The notes under the pieces are model-generated. The model ran no database searches. It worked only from the letters and a program-made list of their open reading frames with translations, and had not been told where the DNA came from. The translations under genes and the position numbers were made by a program. From Geodermatophilus sp. DSM 45219 (GTDB lineage: Bacteria; Actinomycetota; Actinomycetes; Mycobacteriales; Geodermatophilaceae), in contig NZ_FNIQ01000002.1 in the NCBI RefSeq assembly GCF_900104025.1, forward strand, positions 682,001 to 746,000: a DNA stretch of 64,000 nucleotides, read 5' to 3'. Position 1 is the stretch's first letter. Every line of letters begins with the position of its first letter. Of this stretch, positions 63,427-64,000 are shown one piece after another.

Positions 63427-64000
63427 TCAGCCGCCCAGGCGGGCGCCGATCCAGGCGAGCAGGTCGCCGGTGACCTCGTCGCGGTTGGTCTCGTTGAACA
63501 CCTCGTGCCGGGCGTCGGGGTACACCCGCAGCTCGACCGGCAGGCCGCGGTCGCGGAGCAGACCGGCGAGCGCGGTGACCTGACCGGCGTCGACGCCGCC
63601 GACCGGGTCCCGCTGCCCGGCCAGCAGCAGCACCGGCAGCCCGTCGGGCAGCGCGGCGACCGCCTCGGCGGTGGCCGAGTGGACCGCCAGGCCGAAGACC
63701 CCGGCCGCGTAGCCGGTGGTGAGCGGCATGCGGTCGCCGCAGTACGGGTCGGCGAGGTAGGCGTCGACCTCGGCCGGGTCGCGGGAGAGCCAGTCGTACG
63801 GGGTGCGGGCCGGCTCGAAGGCCTGGTTGAAGGCGCCCAGCGCGTCCAGCGGGACGTCGCCGGCGCCGGCCGCGGTGGACGCCTCCAGCGCGGTCACCGA
63901 CTCGGCCAGGTGCGGGGCGACCCCGATGGGGCCGGAGAGCACCAGCCCGGCGAGGTCGCCGCCGTACCGCTCGGCCGCGGCCAGCGCGACGATCGAGCCC
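63427..64000 (-). CDS. alpha/beta hydrolase (lysophospholipase-like), N-terminus outside window
   Basis: The C-terminal 190 residues of an alpha/beta-hydrolase. The window edge falls just after the nucleophile elbow: the visible part begins [20 protein letters not shown], where the first Gly would be the last residue of a GxSxG motif. The catalytic Asp is in [20 protein letters not shown], and the catalytic His is in [20 protein letters not shown]. This resembles monoacylglycerol lipase/lysophospholipase (Hydrolase_4) proteins. It is separated from uvrC by about 100 bases with no marked hairpin. Confidence 0.85.
   Translation of the reverse strand, partial: GSIVALAAAERYGGDLAGLVLSGPIGVAPHLAESVTALEASTAAGAGDVPLDALGAFNQAFEPARTPYDWLSRDPAEVDAYLADPYCGDRMPLTTGYAAGVFGLAVHSATAEAVAALPDGLPVLLLAGQRDPVGGVDAGQVTALAGLLRDRGLPVELRVYPDARHEVFNETNRDEVTGDLLAWIGARLGG

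Overview
The window is 64 kb of very GC-rich DNA with GTG starts, 4-base gene overlaps and third-position G/C. Its genes include whiA, rbpA, opcA, sufR, a mycothiol-dependent DinB-type enzyme and a RipA-like NlpC/P60 protein. Together these indicate an actinomycete, probably of the Geodermatophilaceae or a close relative (inference; there is no rRNA in the window). The core gene order matches the Mycobacterium tuberculosis Rv1420-Rv1483 region from memory: uvrC-rapZ-yvcK-whiA, gap-pgk-tpiA-secG, pgl-opcA-zwf-tal-tkt, ctaB, ctaA, sufR-B-D-C-S-U-T, ABC-F, a small HTH protein, an enoyl-CoA hydratase, acnA, ripA-like, moxR-DUF58-VWA and fabG. This order makes the extra genes easy to see.

Left end (1-9071): a fabG fragment, then an accessory block lying between fabG and the VWA gene. 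The block holds a DinB enzyme, a methyltransferase and a class I DAHP synthase. It also holds three broken genes (a frameshifted membrane protein, a SARP N-terminus and a qor 5' stub) and an AT-richer island (about 4.81-7.93 kb) with a two-gene Hachiman anti-phage system, hamA-hamB. The island lies between a truncated and a complete copy of the start of the quinone oxidoreductase gene, about 92% identical over the shared coding part.

9-19 kb: a moxR-DUF58-VWA operon with 4-base overlaps, a secreted NlpC/P60 hydrolase, a GntP permease, an acyl-CoA ligase, and a sirtuin operon.

19-34 kb: acnA-SDR-CbiX-like genes with overlapping ends, then sugE preceded by a clear guanidine-III riboswitch. After these come an SnoaL-like protein, an ABC exporter, an enoyl-CoA hydratase with an HTH protein, an ABC-F protein, and a pair of paralogous polytopic membrane proteins.

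34-44 kb: the complete SUF Fe-S assembly operon under its own SufR, then heme A synthesis (ctaA, ctaB) with a secreted ScyD-like protein between them.

44-64 kb: the pentose phosphate block (tkt, tal, zwf, opcA, pgl), rbpA, secG, an orphan peptide-binding lipoprotein, glycolysis (tpiA, pgk, gap), whiA-yvcK-rapZ-uvrC, and the end of a hydrolase gene.

Non-coding structure is rich. It includes two long perfect hairpins with 10-nt loops, a 90-bp tandem duplication, a family of related terminator hairpins after several genes, and a five-unit 46-bp array next to secG that resembles one arm of those hairpins.
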